Part shown: one piece after another, positions 1-8,905 of the stretch
How positions within the stretch are numbered: the first letter of the stretch is position 1
How the letters are laid out: each line of letters starts with the position of its first letter
Assembly (NCBI GenBank): GCA_022496205.1
Contig: WTXD01000256.1
Coordinates: forward strand, 1 to 14,493
DNA length: 14,493 nucleotides
Source: Gloeopeniophorella convolvens
Taxonomy: Eukaryota; Basidiomycota; Agaricomycetes; Russulales
Direction of reading: 5' to 3'
Position numbers and translations under genes: made by a program
The notes under the pieces: model-generated
Database searches by the model: none
What the model was told of the DNA's origin: nothing
What the model saw: only the letters and a program-made list of their open reading frames with translations

Positions 1-3000
1 CAGCCCGCCATACAGGAGGGGCGCCTGCGTGGCCAGATGAAGCCGTCTCCGGAACTTATAATGGAGGCGCTTGACAAGGTCGGCAATGTCATCGTCCGGG
101 ACTACGCTCTCGAAGTTGCTGTGCTCCTCATCGGTGCATACAGCAAAGTTGGCGGCCTGAAGGAATTCTGTGCCCTTGCTGCCCTGCTCCTGACTGTCGA
201 CTGTGCGGCTACGGCGACTTTCTACGTCGCGATCCTCAGCATTATGATCGAGGTTAGTCTCGATCTATCTTCTCATCACGTGGACCTGGTTTTGGGGGCC
301 GCCACCTTGTCTTTCCCTGTCTCGCCTTGTCTTGTGACTGTTACTCACAACGCTCTTATTGTCTATAGGTGCGCCGCATCAAGTTGTTCCGTGTCCTATC
401 TTCGCGGAGGTCCTCCATGTCGGATGTCAAGCCCCCGACCATTGTCAACGGACAGATCCAGATGCCCAAACTCAGCCTGCGCCAACGACGTCAGCTGCCA
501 TCTTGGGGGTCAAGGGCTCTTTGCTCAAATCGCAATCCAAGGAGAAAGAGAACAAGGAAGAAAACCCAGTTGCGCGCCTGAAGCTCCTGCTGGTGCGGAC
601 ATTCGCTTGCCTTTCATTACTTCCTTGCCTAATATCTTTCATAGATTGTCTCTTTTCTGTCCTTGCATCTGCTCAACTTGTGCACCACGCTCAGTCCAGG
701 ATCGGTACCCGGCCTTCCGTCGGCCCAGACTGCTCTTTACGCTAAGGATGTTACCCCCGGTTTCCGCACCGTCGACATCACGAGTCCCGCTATTGCGCAC
801 ACGCTCACCAGTCTTGCTGCTCTTCACAACGAGTCTGAATTGATCGTGCGCGTGTCGGCGCCGATCTACGTCCGCATGGCCCCAATTGTCTCGCCATTGA
901 TGCACAAAGATCTCAAGGCCAAAGGCCGCGACGCAGATGACATGATTGAGAACTTCATGTCTTCGTGGACTCGGCTCGTCGGTGACCCTATTTTGTCCAA
1001 GTGGATCGTTATGCTCCTCGGCGTCAGCGTCGCCCTCAATGGCTATCTCCTGAAGGGTATCTCCACTGGGACTGGATCCGCTCGCAGTGTACAACCGGCT
1101 CAGAGCGTCCGCTTCAATTCCGAGCATACTGACGAGAAGCCCCTTCCTTCCATTTCTGTCCCGGCGCCCGTCTCGTCGGTGGCGACAACCTTCCCAGACA
1201 CGCGCAAAGAAGGTACCATCGCCCGGTCTGTGGCACCTGCCATTGTCCGACCAGTTCCCATCCCCGCCGTCCCGAGAGCGCCTTCTGTGAACGGAATCTC
1301 CTCGCTCCTGAATTCGGTCGATCAGAAGCTCAAGGCCCAGCAGTCTACTTTCACCACTGGTGATGACTCTGACTCGCAGGATGAGGAACCCACCAAGAAG
1401 GAAACGTCGATGACTGTGCGCTCGCTCGAAGAGTGCATCGACATCTTCGAGAATGGTCCCCGCCCTGTTTCGGTCTCGCTTTCGCTCCTGAACGATGAGG
1501 AAGTCATTCTCTTAGCCCAGAAAGGCAAGATTCAGGCGTACGCTCTGGAGAAGGTTTTGGGCGACCTCGAACGCGCGGTGTCGATCCGTCGGGCACTGAT
1601 TTGTACGTATACAAATGTATCTATCCAGGGTTACTCCGATTACTAATCTCCGCTTCTAGCTCGCGCATCAAATACGAAGACCCTGGAGTACTCTGATATC
1701 CCCATGTCGCACTACGACTACTCCCGCGTCATGGGAGCGTGCTGCGAGAACGTTGTCGGCTACATTCCTCTTCCCCTTGGTATTGCCGGCCCACTCAATA
1801 TTGACGGCGAGATGTTCCCCATCCCTATGGCCACCGCCGAGGGTACCCTGGTTGCTTCGACGTCCCGTGGCTGCAAGGCTCTCAATGCTGGTGGAGGTGT
1901 CACGACCGTTGTCACCTACGATGGTATGACCCGTGGACCTGCAATCGATTTCCCCTCCGTGACCCTTGCGGCTGCTGCCAAGGCTTGGATCGACTCTCCG
2001 GAAGGCAGCGCTATTCTCAAGGAAGCGTTCGAGAGTACTTCGCGCTTCGCCAAGTTGCAGAAACTCAAGACTGCTATGGCTGGCCGGACGCTGTTCGTGC
2101 GCTTTGCCACCACGACCGGTGACGCGATGGGCATGAACATGATCTCGAAGGGCACGGAGAAGGCGCTGGAGACCATGAGCAGGTACTTCCCTGAGATGGT
2201 TGTCCTCGCTCTCTCTGGCAACTACTGTACCGACAAGAAGCCAGCGGCGATCAACTGGATCGAGGGTCGCGGCAAGAGTGTTGTTGCTGAAGCGATCGTT
2301 CCTGGTCAAATTGTCAAGTCGGTGCTGAAGACGACGCCCGAGGCACTGTGCAATCTCAACATCAAGAAGAACTTGGTCGGCAGCGCGATGGCAGGATCTG
2401 TTGGCGGCTTCAACGCTCATGCTGCAAACATCCTGACTGCGGTTTTCCTTGCTACCGGACAAGACCCCGCGCAGAATGTAGAATCCTCCAACTGCATGAC
2501 TCTGATGGAGCCGTGAGTTACCATGCAATTGCTTCCTGTCGGAAATTGTATACTGACTTTTGGGGCGCAGGATCAACGATGGCAAAGATGTCCTTGTCAC
2601 TATCACTATGCCATGCATTGAGGTCGGCACTGTCGGTGGCGGTACGGTTCTCGCTCCCCAGCAGGGCGTGCTGGATATGTTAGGCGTCAAGGGCGCACAT
2701 CCCACGCACCCCGGCCAGAATGCTCAGCGACTCGCTCGCATCATCGCCGCCGCCGTCATGGCCGGCGAGCTCTCCCTTCTCAGCGCCCTCGCAGCCGGCC
2801 ACCTCGTCCGCGCGCATCTCGTCCACAATCGCTCGCAGGTCAACACCCCCTCCGCCTCACGACCCATCACTCCCGGCCCAGAGACGCCACCCAACGTGCT
2901 CTGGGTTCCCGGGACCCCCAACCCGAAGTCTGTGACCAAGGCAACGGTGGGCTCGCTAACGGCGACCTCATCGACAATGTCGCTGGCTGGCTACAGTATA

Positions 3001-3015
3001 GACGCTAAACCTTAA
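1..3015 (+). CDS. HMGR: 3-hydroxy-3-methylglutaryl-CoA reductase, 5'-truncated by the window edge
   Basis: This ER-membrane enzyme reduces HMG-CoA to mevalonate with NADPH, the committed step of sterol and isoprenoid synthesis. Exons read by eye: <1-252, 369-592, 645-1602, 1660-2512, 2571-3015 (stop TAA). Exon 1 opens inside the sterol-sensing domain. The last membrane segment lies near 1000-1060, followed by a variable linker and the catalytic domain. Visible motifs: [17 protein letters not shown] (from about 1747), catalytic Glu in AEGT (codon 1839), DAMGMNM cofactor motif (2121), catalytic Lys in DKKP (2235), catalytic Asp in GQDPAQN (2463), GTVGGGT, catalytic His in RAHLVHNRS (2815). The Ser of HNRS (2833) matches the AMPK-phosphorylated Ser of animal reductases. 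The window encodes about 910 residues; fungal enzymes are usually over 1000. One base seems missing near 486-490, where the frame jumps from LSLRQR to [10 protein letters not shown]. The promoter and first exons lie outside the window. Confidence 0.96.
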
Positions 3016-3605
3016 GGCGAACTCGCTACTGTGTAAACTTATATCGCATTTATTGCCGCTTGCATCACTGCATCGCTCGATTTACAGTACTGCTGCTATA
3101 CCTTAGTCATAACGGCCTGCTTAGCTTGCGACGTATAGGCATTGCTGCTGTGGCTTCCTCCATACATCATCTGTACAATTGCCCTTATTCATTACAACGA
3201 CAAAACCTGTCCTATTTACATTTACACCAATGGGACCGTTTCGAGGCAATACTATCTATTGCAAAATCGTGTGGGCTCTTAGGCGACAGCAGATAGAGCG
3301 TATGCAGCCTCGAGACTTGTAGCCTTTAGCTACGAGAGCAAGAGTCGTGCGCACCTCCGCAGCTGCCGACGACTTTATTTGCTGGTCTATGCCTGGCGGT
3401 CCACAGACTGGCGCAGGCTGCTGCTTGGATCGTGGGCGTTGAACGTTGAACGTTGGATCTTGACGTTCAACGTTCAGTACTCGTTATCCCGTTGAGGTAC
3501 CATTTATCCCCGAAGAGAGCGACTGGCCGGTCTGAGCAACTTGGTCGGTCGGCTCCAGAGGAAGGATTCATGACAAGTTGCAGCATGCGCCGCAGCTCTT
3601 GCTAC
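3016..3605. other. Intergenic region, 3' side of HMGR
   Basis: This is the 3' flank of HMGR, which converges on the decarboxylase gene. I find no gene with recognisable conservation in it; an open frame at 3060-3296 has no family features. The only structure seen is the 14-bp inverted repeat listed separately. Confidence 0.6.
3440..3476. repeat. Perfect 14-bp inverted repeat with 9-nt spacer
   Basis: TGAACGTTGAACGT at 3440-3453 is exactly the reverse complement of ACGTTCAACGTTCA at 3463-3476, separated by 9 nt. Each arm holds a GTTGAAC-type direct repeat and two copies of the self-palindrome AACGTT. It lies between convergent genes, so an RNA hairpin near the 3' ends or a remnant of mobile-element termini are both possible. 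No function is shown by the sequence. Confidence 0.85.
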
Positions 3606-3606
3606 A

Positions 3607-3836
3607 TACAGCGAAAGTAAAAAATATAGGCCCCGCGTCAACGCCCATTCAGAACAGGCGTGTTCTGGCGGCGATTGAAGTCCAAGTATCTGTCCAATCA
3701 CGCTTGCGCGTGCGTCCACCAGCTGAGCAAAATGAGCGCGCTTACGAGCGGACCTTCCATCTTGGGCTGAACGGAGATCCAACGCCTGTTCTGAACGGAC
3801 GCCAACGCGGGGCCTATGTTTTTGGTTTCTGCTGTA
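3607..3836. mobile_element. Foldback MITE, Tc1/mariner-like (TA flanks, CAGC tips)
   Basis: A 226-bp non-coding element at 3609-3834 begins CAGC and ends GCTG and is flanked by TA on both sides (3607-3608, 3835-3836), as expected for Tc1/mariner-type insertion. Inside the arms, 3626-3661 and the reverse complement of 3782-3817 match at 31 of 36 positions, and all five differences are transitions. A weaker A-rich match links this core to the tips. Degenerate similarity continues inward (CCAAG, GTCC and CGC tracts), so the whole element approximates a hairpin. It has no transposase. A GCTCTT direct repeat at 3595-3600 and 3849-3854 is an alternative but less convincing target duplication. Confidence 0.72.
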
Positions 3837-3985
3837 TCAGATGTCCTGGCTCTTATACTGCTAACACAATCCCTTGGTTCGCAGAATGTGATGTGTGTTG
3901 TCTAGATCTATTCAAAACTACATGGTTCATTGTACGGTCCGGGACTCCGCGATAAGTTCTCTCAAGTTGCATTCGCAACCTAGCC
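3837..3985. other. 3' flank of the decarboxylase gene
   Basis: This short stretch lies between the MITE and the decarboxylase stop codon. It presumably carries the 3' untranslated region of the minus-strand gene. No conserved element is seen. Confidence 0.5.
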
Positions 3986-6900
3986 CTACACCCCCAATTG
4001 GGCTTTAACAAGTTGATTCCAGTGCGCCCTGATCTCGCGCGGGGCCTTCGTCGACGTATAGTCCGTGATATTCCGCCCGTCTCCCACAAAGTCCTCCGTG
4101 TTCAGAGTCATAACATCGACGAACACGGCCGAGGGGAACTCCACGGTACCCGTGGCCAGCAGCGTCGCCCCATCGACGAACGCGAGGCCGGGGCCATGCG
4201 CCAACGCATCGTACGGGTCGCGGTAGACAGTGACGTTGAATCGTGCGCCTTGGCGGAAGAATGAGGGCTGGTTCTCCGCGCCGAAGGGCTGCATCGTAGC
4301 CTCTCGCCGGTCCAGCAGGAGAAGCGCCCCCGCGCCAGCTCCTCGTCGGGGATCGTGCGGTCCAGCTGTAGCGACACCTGTTCTGCAGAAAGCTGTGCGT
4401 TAGGCGCGCGGAGGAGCATGTGGTCGATGTGCTGCTGCTGGGCCGTGCCGTACAGGTAGAACGGGGCGAAGAGAGGGTACTCTGGGTCGCGCCACTTAGA
4501 GTCGAGAGGCCGCTGTTTGACGACGCGGATGTTGGTAACCTCTATGCCGCGCACCTCGAGGTCCCTACAAGAGCATAAGATGTCAGCCGATAAAGAGGTA
4601 TGGGCTTCTACAATTCAGGCACGCACCCTCCGCTGATGACCGCCGAAAACGAGCCTTTCCGGAGGATCTCGGAGAGCGTCGTTTCTTGCTCCGTGCTGAG
4701 CGTAAACACCATGTCTCTCCGCTCAGTACGGAGACGCAGGAAATCCTCCCACTGGCGTTCGTCTGCCAGTGATGCTGTCAGAATTAATTGGAACCGCCCG
4801 TTCGCCTTGCGGAACAGCGGCCTGTATACGAGATACAGTTGATCCGTTCCCTGCATGGTGAAGTCGTGGACCTGGGGAGTAAGAGTATTGCGCCAGACAG
4901 CATTCTGAAGTGTGCGTCAACGGATGAGTAAGGCTCACGCATACCCCACAGAGCCCAAGACGCACTTTGACTTCTTCTTCGATCGTCTCCTGGACTGCGC
5001 CTACGACCTTCGGGAGATAATCGCCTCCCGATAGGAAAGGTGACATGACAACATTCCTGAGAACGAATAAATCCAGGTTGGAGTCTGTTTCTAAGCCCAG
5101 ACGCCTACAGTCGAGACAGGTGAGAAAGCGCGAAGTGGCAAAGACAGGATGCATACCGCTTGAAATTCTGGAGGCAAATTCCATACTCATTCGGGCTGAA
5201 AACTGTGGCGGCCATGAAGAACTTGTGGTCGCTGGGCGACTTGTTAGGGCTCGTTACGGAAAGGCGGTCGAAGATGCGCTTGTTGAGGTAATTCGCCTCC
5301 TCAACATCGTCGTTAACCCCACCATTGATGCGAAAGTTGCAGGAAAGGATGTTGATGTTGAGGTCAGAGCCAATCGCACGCAGCTCTGCCATCGCTTTCT
5401 CATTCCGAATAATTTCCCAATTTTCCTTTCCAAGAATCCCTTCCCGAATGAACTGTTTCTCTTCTTCAAGTCTTTCCGGGTCGTCATCGTGCACGAGCCG
5501 ATTGAAGGGAACGACGATGAAATCAGTCGTGGCATCAGACATGGCGGCCCAGTGGGCTGAAATCTTGATGAAGCGGCATTAACAAACAAGGTATGGTAAC
5601 AGCCACGGTGACCTTACCCTTCGGCAGGTAAGTGCTGCCTGGCCGAGAAGTGCACCATGGCCCTCCTTATGCAGGCCAATGACCTTGTGATGGAGGTGGG
5701 TCGCCATAGAGGAGGTACCAGGTTTGCTGATGATTGTTCCAGTGAGGAGGGGAGACCAAGCAGCACACACACGTCACGTACCTGCCCTCCAGGCAGTAGC
5801 TCGCCATGCTCTCGAAGGAGTCGTGCAGATAAGGTGCAGACCAGGTCAAGAGATACCGCATCCGCCCATCGCGATAGCACAGACCCCCGGCAGAATATGG
5901 AACGTAACCAGACTTATGAGGGTCGACGGTGACCGAGTCTGTGTAGCGCAACGCGTGGAGTTCCCTGATGGTGTACGCACGCAGCGTAGTGGAGGGGACG
6001 AATCCGGCGTCGGGTGCGGCCGATGTATGGTACCTACCAGATCCCTCGGGCTTGTCACGGATCATAGTCGCAAAGTAGCCGCCCCAGGCAGCGTCTGCGT
6101 GGATCACGAAGGACATGCCTCTGGCTTGGAACTCTTCGCGAATGGCAAGGATCCCAGTGAGCGGGTCTACAGAACCTTCTTGGGTAGAGCCGATCACTGC
6201 TACGACGGCGTACACGGCTTGCTGTCTTGTTAGCCTCTCCTCGAGCGCTTGATGGAGCTTCTTGAGGTCAATGTGGGCTTCGTTGTCGACTAGCAAGGCG
6301 TCAAGCAACAGACATCCGAGGGTGGCGCCATGTTACTCACCGGGAACATTAACGCAATTATCACTTCCAATACCAAGGATAGCTACAGAAAGGAGTAGTT
6401 TAGGAAAATTGCAGGTAATAGAAAGCCAATGCATACATGCTGATTTTGGCCATGAATAATGTCTGGTACTTGGGAACAGACACTGTGGGGGCTGCTTGAT
6501 TCCAGATTTGGCCATCACAACGTCTTTGGTAGTCGTCTGAGCGAGGAATTTGTCCAGAGCGGCATTCAGAAAACTATTCGAGATCCCATATTCTTCATGC
6601 AGCCGATCCGCGAGGCCCAATATCTCGTCGACTCGCAGGTTGAGGAGGTCCCATGTGCAGAGATCCCTCAGCAATACAAGTTCGTCAGGCTTAGCGCATG
6701 GATGGACCTTGAAGCTGTCCGCAACGAATGCTAGTGCCTCCCCTTCTTCCATCGCCAGCCGAAGTGCGAGGGGATAAAACTTTAGATTGCGAGCTTTCAA
6801 AGGGCTGCACTGAGCGTACGGTGACAAAGAGAAGTAAATCAGACCCACCCGCCCTGCAGATCGCGGGGAATAAGAGAGATCCGGGAATGGTTGACATGAG

Positions 6901-7653
6901 AATTAGGGGGCGATGGAACAAGGTACTTAGGCGTCCTCACCACATGGATTCAAGGTTTGCAAGAGTTCCACCCGAGGGTAGATGGCCCCAGGCCACCGGT
7001 CTCGAAGGTTGATCATCATCTTGTGACGTCTCATAGCCTAGCATCTGGCAGAGTTGCTTTCCGACGCTGAATTCCATTATTGTCGTGAAAGGGCTAAGCT
7101 CAAACGCGGCCTAGAACGTCCATTGGAAGCAATTAGTCCATTGTCACGAAACAGCTTCAGCCAGAACGTACATTGTTTGGGTTGCACAATATGGTGGAGA
7201 CCACACCAGCAATCGCCGGGAGACTTGTCTCCATGAGCATATGCCCTGCATACCGCGCTAGAGTATGAGGGTAAATCAACTTGGAGATTATCCCTGCGGC
7301 GAAGCTTGGACTCACGCGAAAAGAATGGGATAGAAAATCGATTCAAATTGTCAACGGCCTCTGTGAACTCGCGACGGAGAATCTGTTTGTTCTCCTGGAA
7401 GATGGAGGATGCTTGTATTTCTGGGGTAATGAACTCCTAAGAATGGCACTTGAGATCAAGGATTCGTTCACAAAGAAAAACACCCAACAGGATCGCCATG
7501 CTTTTCGGCATAGCTGCGACGCGTAGATGCATGGGATTCAAGAGCTTGGTCGACCAAGTCCTTCAAAATGGAGATGTTCTCCGCTCGTGGACCCAAGAAC
7601 CATGCTGAGACAGACTCATGCAGGTTGTCTCTAAGGGGTGTGCGGTGAGGCAT
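3986..7653 (-). CDS. PLP-dependent group II (aromatic amino acid type) decarboxylase with long C-terminal extension
   Basis: Likely decarboxylates an aromatic L-amino acid to the amine; the substrate cannot be read from sequence. Thirteen exons, in transcript order: 7653-7489, 7436-7316, 7257-7172, 7110-6941, 6853-6849, 6793-6437, 6382-6341, 6289-5782, 5726-5618, 5563-5157, 5104-4966, 4904-4627, 4564-3986, giving about 988 residues. Motifs: FFSPRYAGHM, SGGTLANLESMWAARN (residues about 170-185), PSTRHYSW with the PLP-stacking His 294, HADAAWGG with Asp 381, and DPHKSGY with Schiff-base Lys 441 (codon 5915-5913). Residues after about 520 exceed the usual ~500-620 length of the family and resemble the extension of noncanonical mushroom aromatic amino acid decarboxylases. 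Oddities are the 5-nt exon, a weak first donor (GTTGGG at 7488) and one missing base in the C-run 4327-4331. ATG 7653 is preferred over ATG 7698 because of its A at -3 and the TATA box position. Confidence 0.9.
6849..6853 (-). other. Five-nucleotide micro-exon of the decarboxylase gene
   Basis: GGCGG on the minus strand is preceded by ...CTGCAG (ends 6854) and followed by GTGGGT (starts 6848). The upstream exon ends ATG TG at 6941 and the next begins CT CGC at 6793. Joining all three gives M-W-A-A-R-N-L-K, which aligns without gaps to the W-x-A-R-N segment of group II decarboxylases. The flanking introns are 87 nt and 55 nt. Skipping the exon with the same sites shifts the frame. Confidence 0.75.
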
Positions 7654-7712
7654 GGTAGTGATGTACACAAGTGGGATATGTTCCTTGGGGATGTTCATGC
7701 GAGGGCTAGGGG

Positions 7713-7719
7713 TTTTATA
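7713..7719 (-). promoter_or_regulatory. TATA box of the decarboxylase gene
   Basis: TATAAAA on the minus strand lies only 15 nt before ATG 7698 but 60 nt before ATG 7653. A start site about 25-35 nt downstream of the TATA box would fall past the first ATG, which supports translation from 7653. Confidence 0.6.
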
Positions 7720-8470
7720 AATCCATCGCGCGGCTACCGTGCTGTTCTGGCGACGGATAAGTGAGATTTAATGAAGTGCGTATATCGGAGGATCCCACGG
7801 CAGGCTGGTACAGTTGTTCCTCGCGTCGGGTGGATATCAGAGCGAACCAGGTTCCTTCAGTTATAGTGCTTCCATGCATGTCGGAGCATGACGAGAGAAC
7901 GCCCGAGACTGGGGACGCCAAATTGCGGTACTGGATACGGCAGGACAAGCGTTTGTCGTGAGCACCAACAGAAAGCAACTACCTCAACCGATCCTGACGG
8001 CACCCGAAAGGATTGCTGACGGATTGCTGTATCCGTTACCAGTCACTTGGTAGCCACAGCCCCTCCGGAGTGTAGTCAGCGGTGCAACATGAAACAAGCT
8101 GATATGTTATCTTGACTTTGAATTCGGAGGATGTATGGACAGTAATAGGACCGGCCTTGCCAACTCTCGATCACTTCACGTCCTTGCCGGAATGGAGGCG
8201 GAACGACTGGGAGTTAGAGCAAAAGATTTCGAACAGCCTTCCATATACGTGGTAGGCCATGACCCTCTCCCGAAGGCGGTTGGTCATGAGTATCAAAAAC
8301 GGAGGTTCAGGAAGCAAGATGAAGACGTGAATGCGGAATTGTGCACTGTGTGAGTTTTGCCTGCTGGTGCCGGTGGCCGCTGAGCGTCACAACCACATGG
8401 AAACGCGTGGCCGGGCGGCGGGCGGCGGGCGGCGGGTGCAGTTAACAATTTAGAAAGGCAAGCTGACATC
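7720..8470. other. Intergenic region upstream of the decarboxylase and the tRNA
   Basis: I recognise no protein gene here. It holds the distal promoter side of the minus-strand decarboxylase, a short direct repeat (GGATTGCTG at 8010-8018 and 8021-8029), and the GC-rich 7-bp repeat just before the tRNA. The open frames at 7715-7978 (minus) and 8135-8353 (plus) show no domain features. Confidence 0.55.
8413..8436 (+). repeat. G-quadruplex-forming 7-bp tandem repeat
   Basis: Four GGG tracts (8413-8415, 8420-8422, 8427-8429, 8434-8436) are separated by three identical CGGC loops with a period of exactly 7 bp. This satisfies the classical G3N1-7 quadruplex pattern. It ends 34 bp before the tRNA-Lys gene. 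Biological formation is inference. Confidence 0.85.
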
Positions 8471-8572
8471 GCCCGCCTAGCTCAATCGGATAGAGCGTCA
8501 GACTCTTAGGCGGGTGCTGATTGGCACACAGCTGCAATCTGAAGGCTGCGAGTTCGACCCTCGCGGTGGGCT
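8471..8572 (+). tRNA. tRNA-Lys (anticodon CUU) with 28-nt intron
   Basis: Acceptor strands 8471-8477 and 8565-8571 pair with one G-U, and 8572 is the discriminator. The D arm spans 8480-8496, the anticodon CTT is at 8505-8507, and the T arm GCGAG/TTCGACC/CTCGC is at 8548-8564. The anticodon stem TCAGA/TCTGA closes properly only if 8509-8536 is removed as an intron after position 37, the canonical nuclear site. The mature length is 74 nt before CCA. A box (TAGCTCAATCGG, 8478-8489) and B box (GTTCGACCC, 8552-8560) are present. Confidence 0.95.
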
Positions 8573-8577
8573 AGTAC

Positions 8578-8581
8578 TTTT
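8578..8581 (+). terminator. RNA polymerase III terminator of tRNA-Lys
   Basis: A TTTT run begins 6 nt after the discriminator base, a typical Pol III termination signal. Confidence 0.75.
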
Positions 8582-8905
8582 AATCCCTCCCCACCCGCGG
8601 GGGTGAGCGCAAATATTGCGCAAATATGTTGCCAATTTGTTCTACTCTAATGCTCAATTAGAACATCGAACCTTTAGCCGTGGGCCTTAATGAGGTGGCG
8701 CTGGCACCGAGCGATTATCTATGCATCTCATGTCGGAATGTCGGTCGATCGATCGATAACCGTATATTTGACACAGCAGTCCGCGTGAGTACACCGGTGT
8801 TAACATCGCAACGCGGGCAGAAGTTGATGGGATTCTGACAGAACCCAGGGAACGGTCTACTAGGGTCTACTTCGCACCGGACACAGCTTCGAGGATGTGG
8901 GTGCC
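8582..8905. other. Intergenic region between tRNA-Lys and the SDR stop
   Basis: No gene is recognised. It includes the 3' flank of the minus-strand SDR gene and a short self-complementary GATC run near 8745-8757. Nothing else stands out. Confidence 0.55.

Noticed and set aside
486..490. Programmed ribosomal frameshift in HMGR
   Set aside because: No slippery heptamer, and similar one-base losses occur in unrelated neighbouring genes; an error is simpler.
37..843. Single 268-residue open frame at the window start
   Set aside because: Only its first 72 codons are coding; after 252 it reads through an intron and out of frame.
1668..2705. 345-residue open frame antisense to HMG-CoA reductase
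   Set aside because: It mirrors highly conserved HMGR codons, crosses an HMGR intron and shows no protein family features; it is a codon-bias shadow.
3060..3296. Small plus-strand gene after HMGR
   Set aside because: No recognisable domain or splice context, and it lies in probable 3' untranslated or intergenic sequence.
3595..3854. GCTCTT direct repeats as target-site duplication of the MITE
   Set aside because: The sequence between them and the arms does not match between the two ends; TA flanks directly abut matching CAGC/GCTG tips.
6794..6940. One long intron ending at the TGCAG before CCCTTTGAAA
   Set aside because: It stays in frame but gives M-C-P-L-K-A-R-N, inserting unconserved residues and losing the W of the conserved segment.
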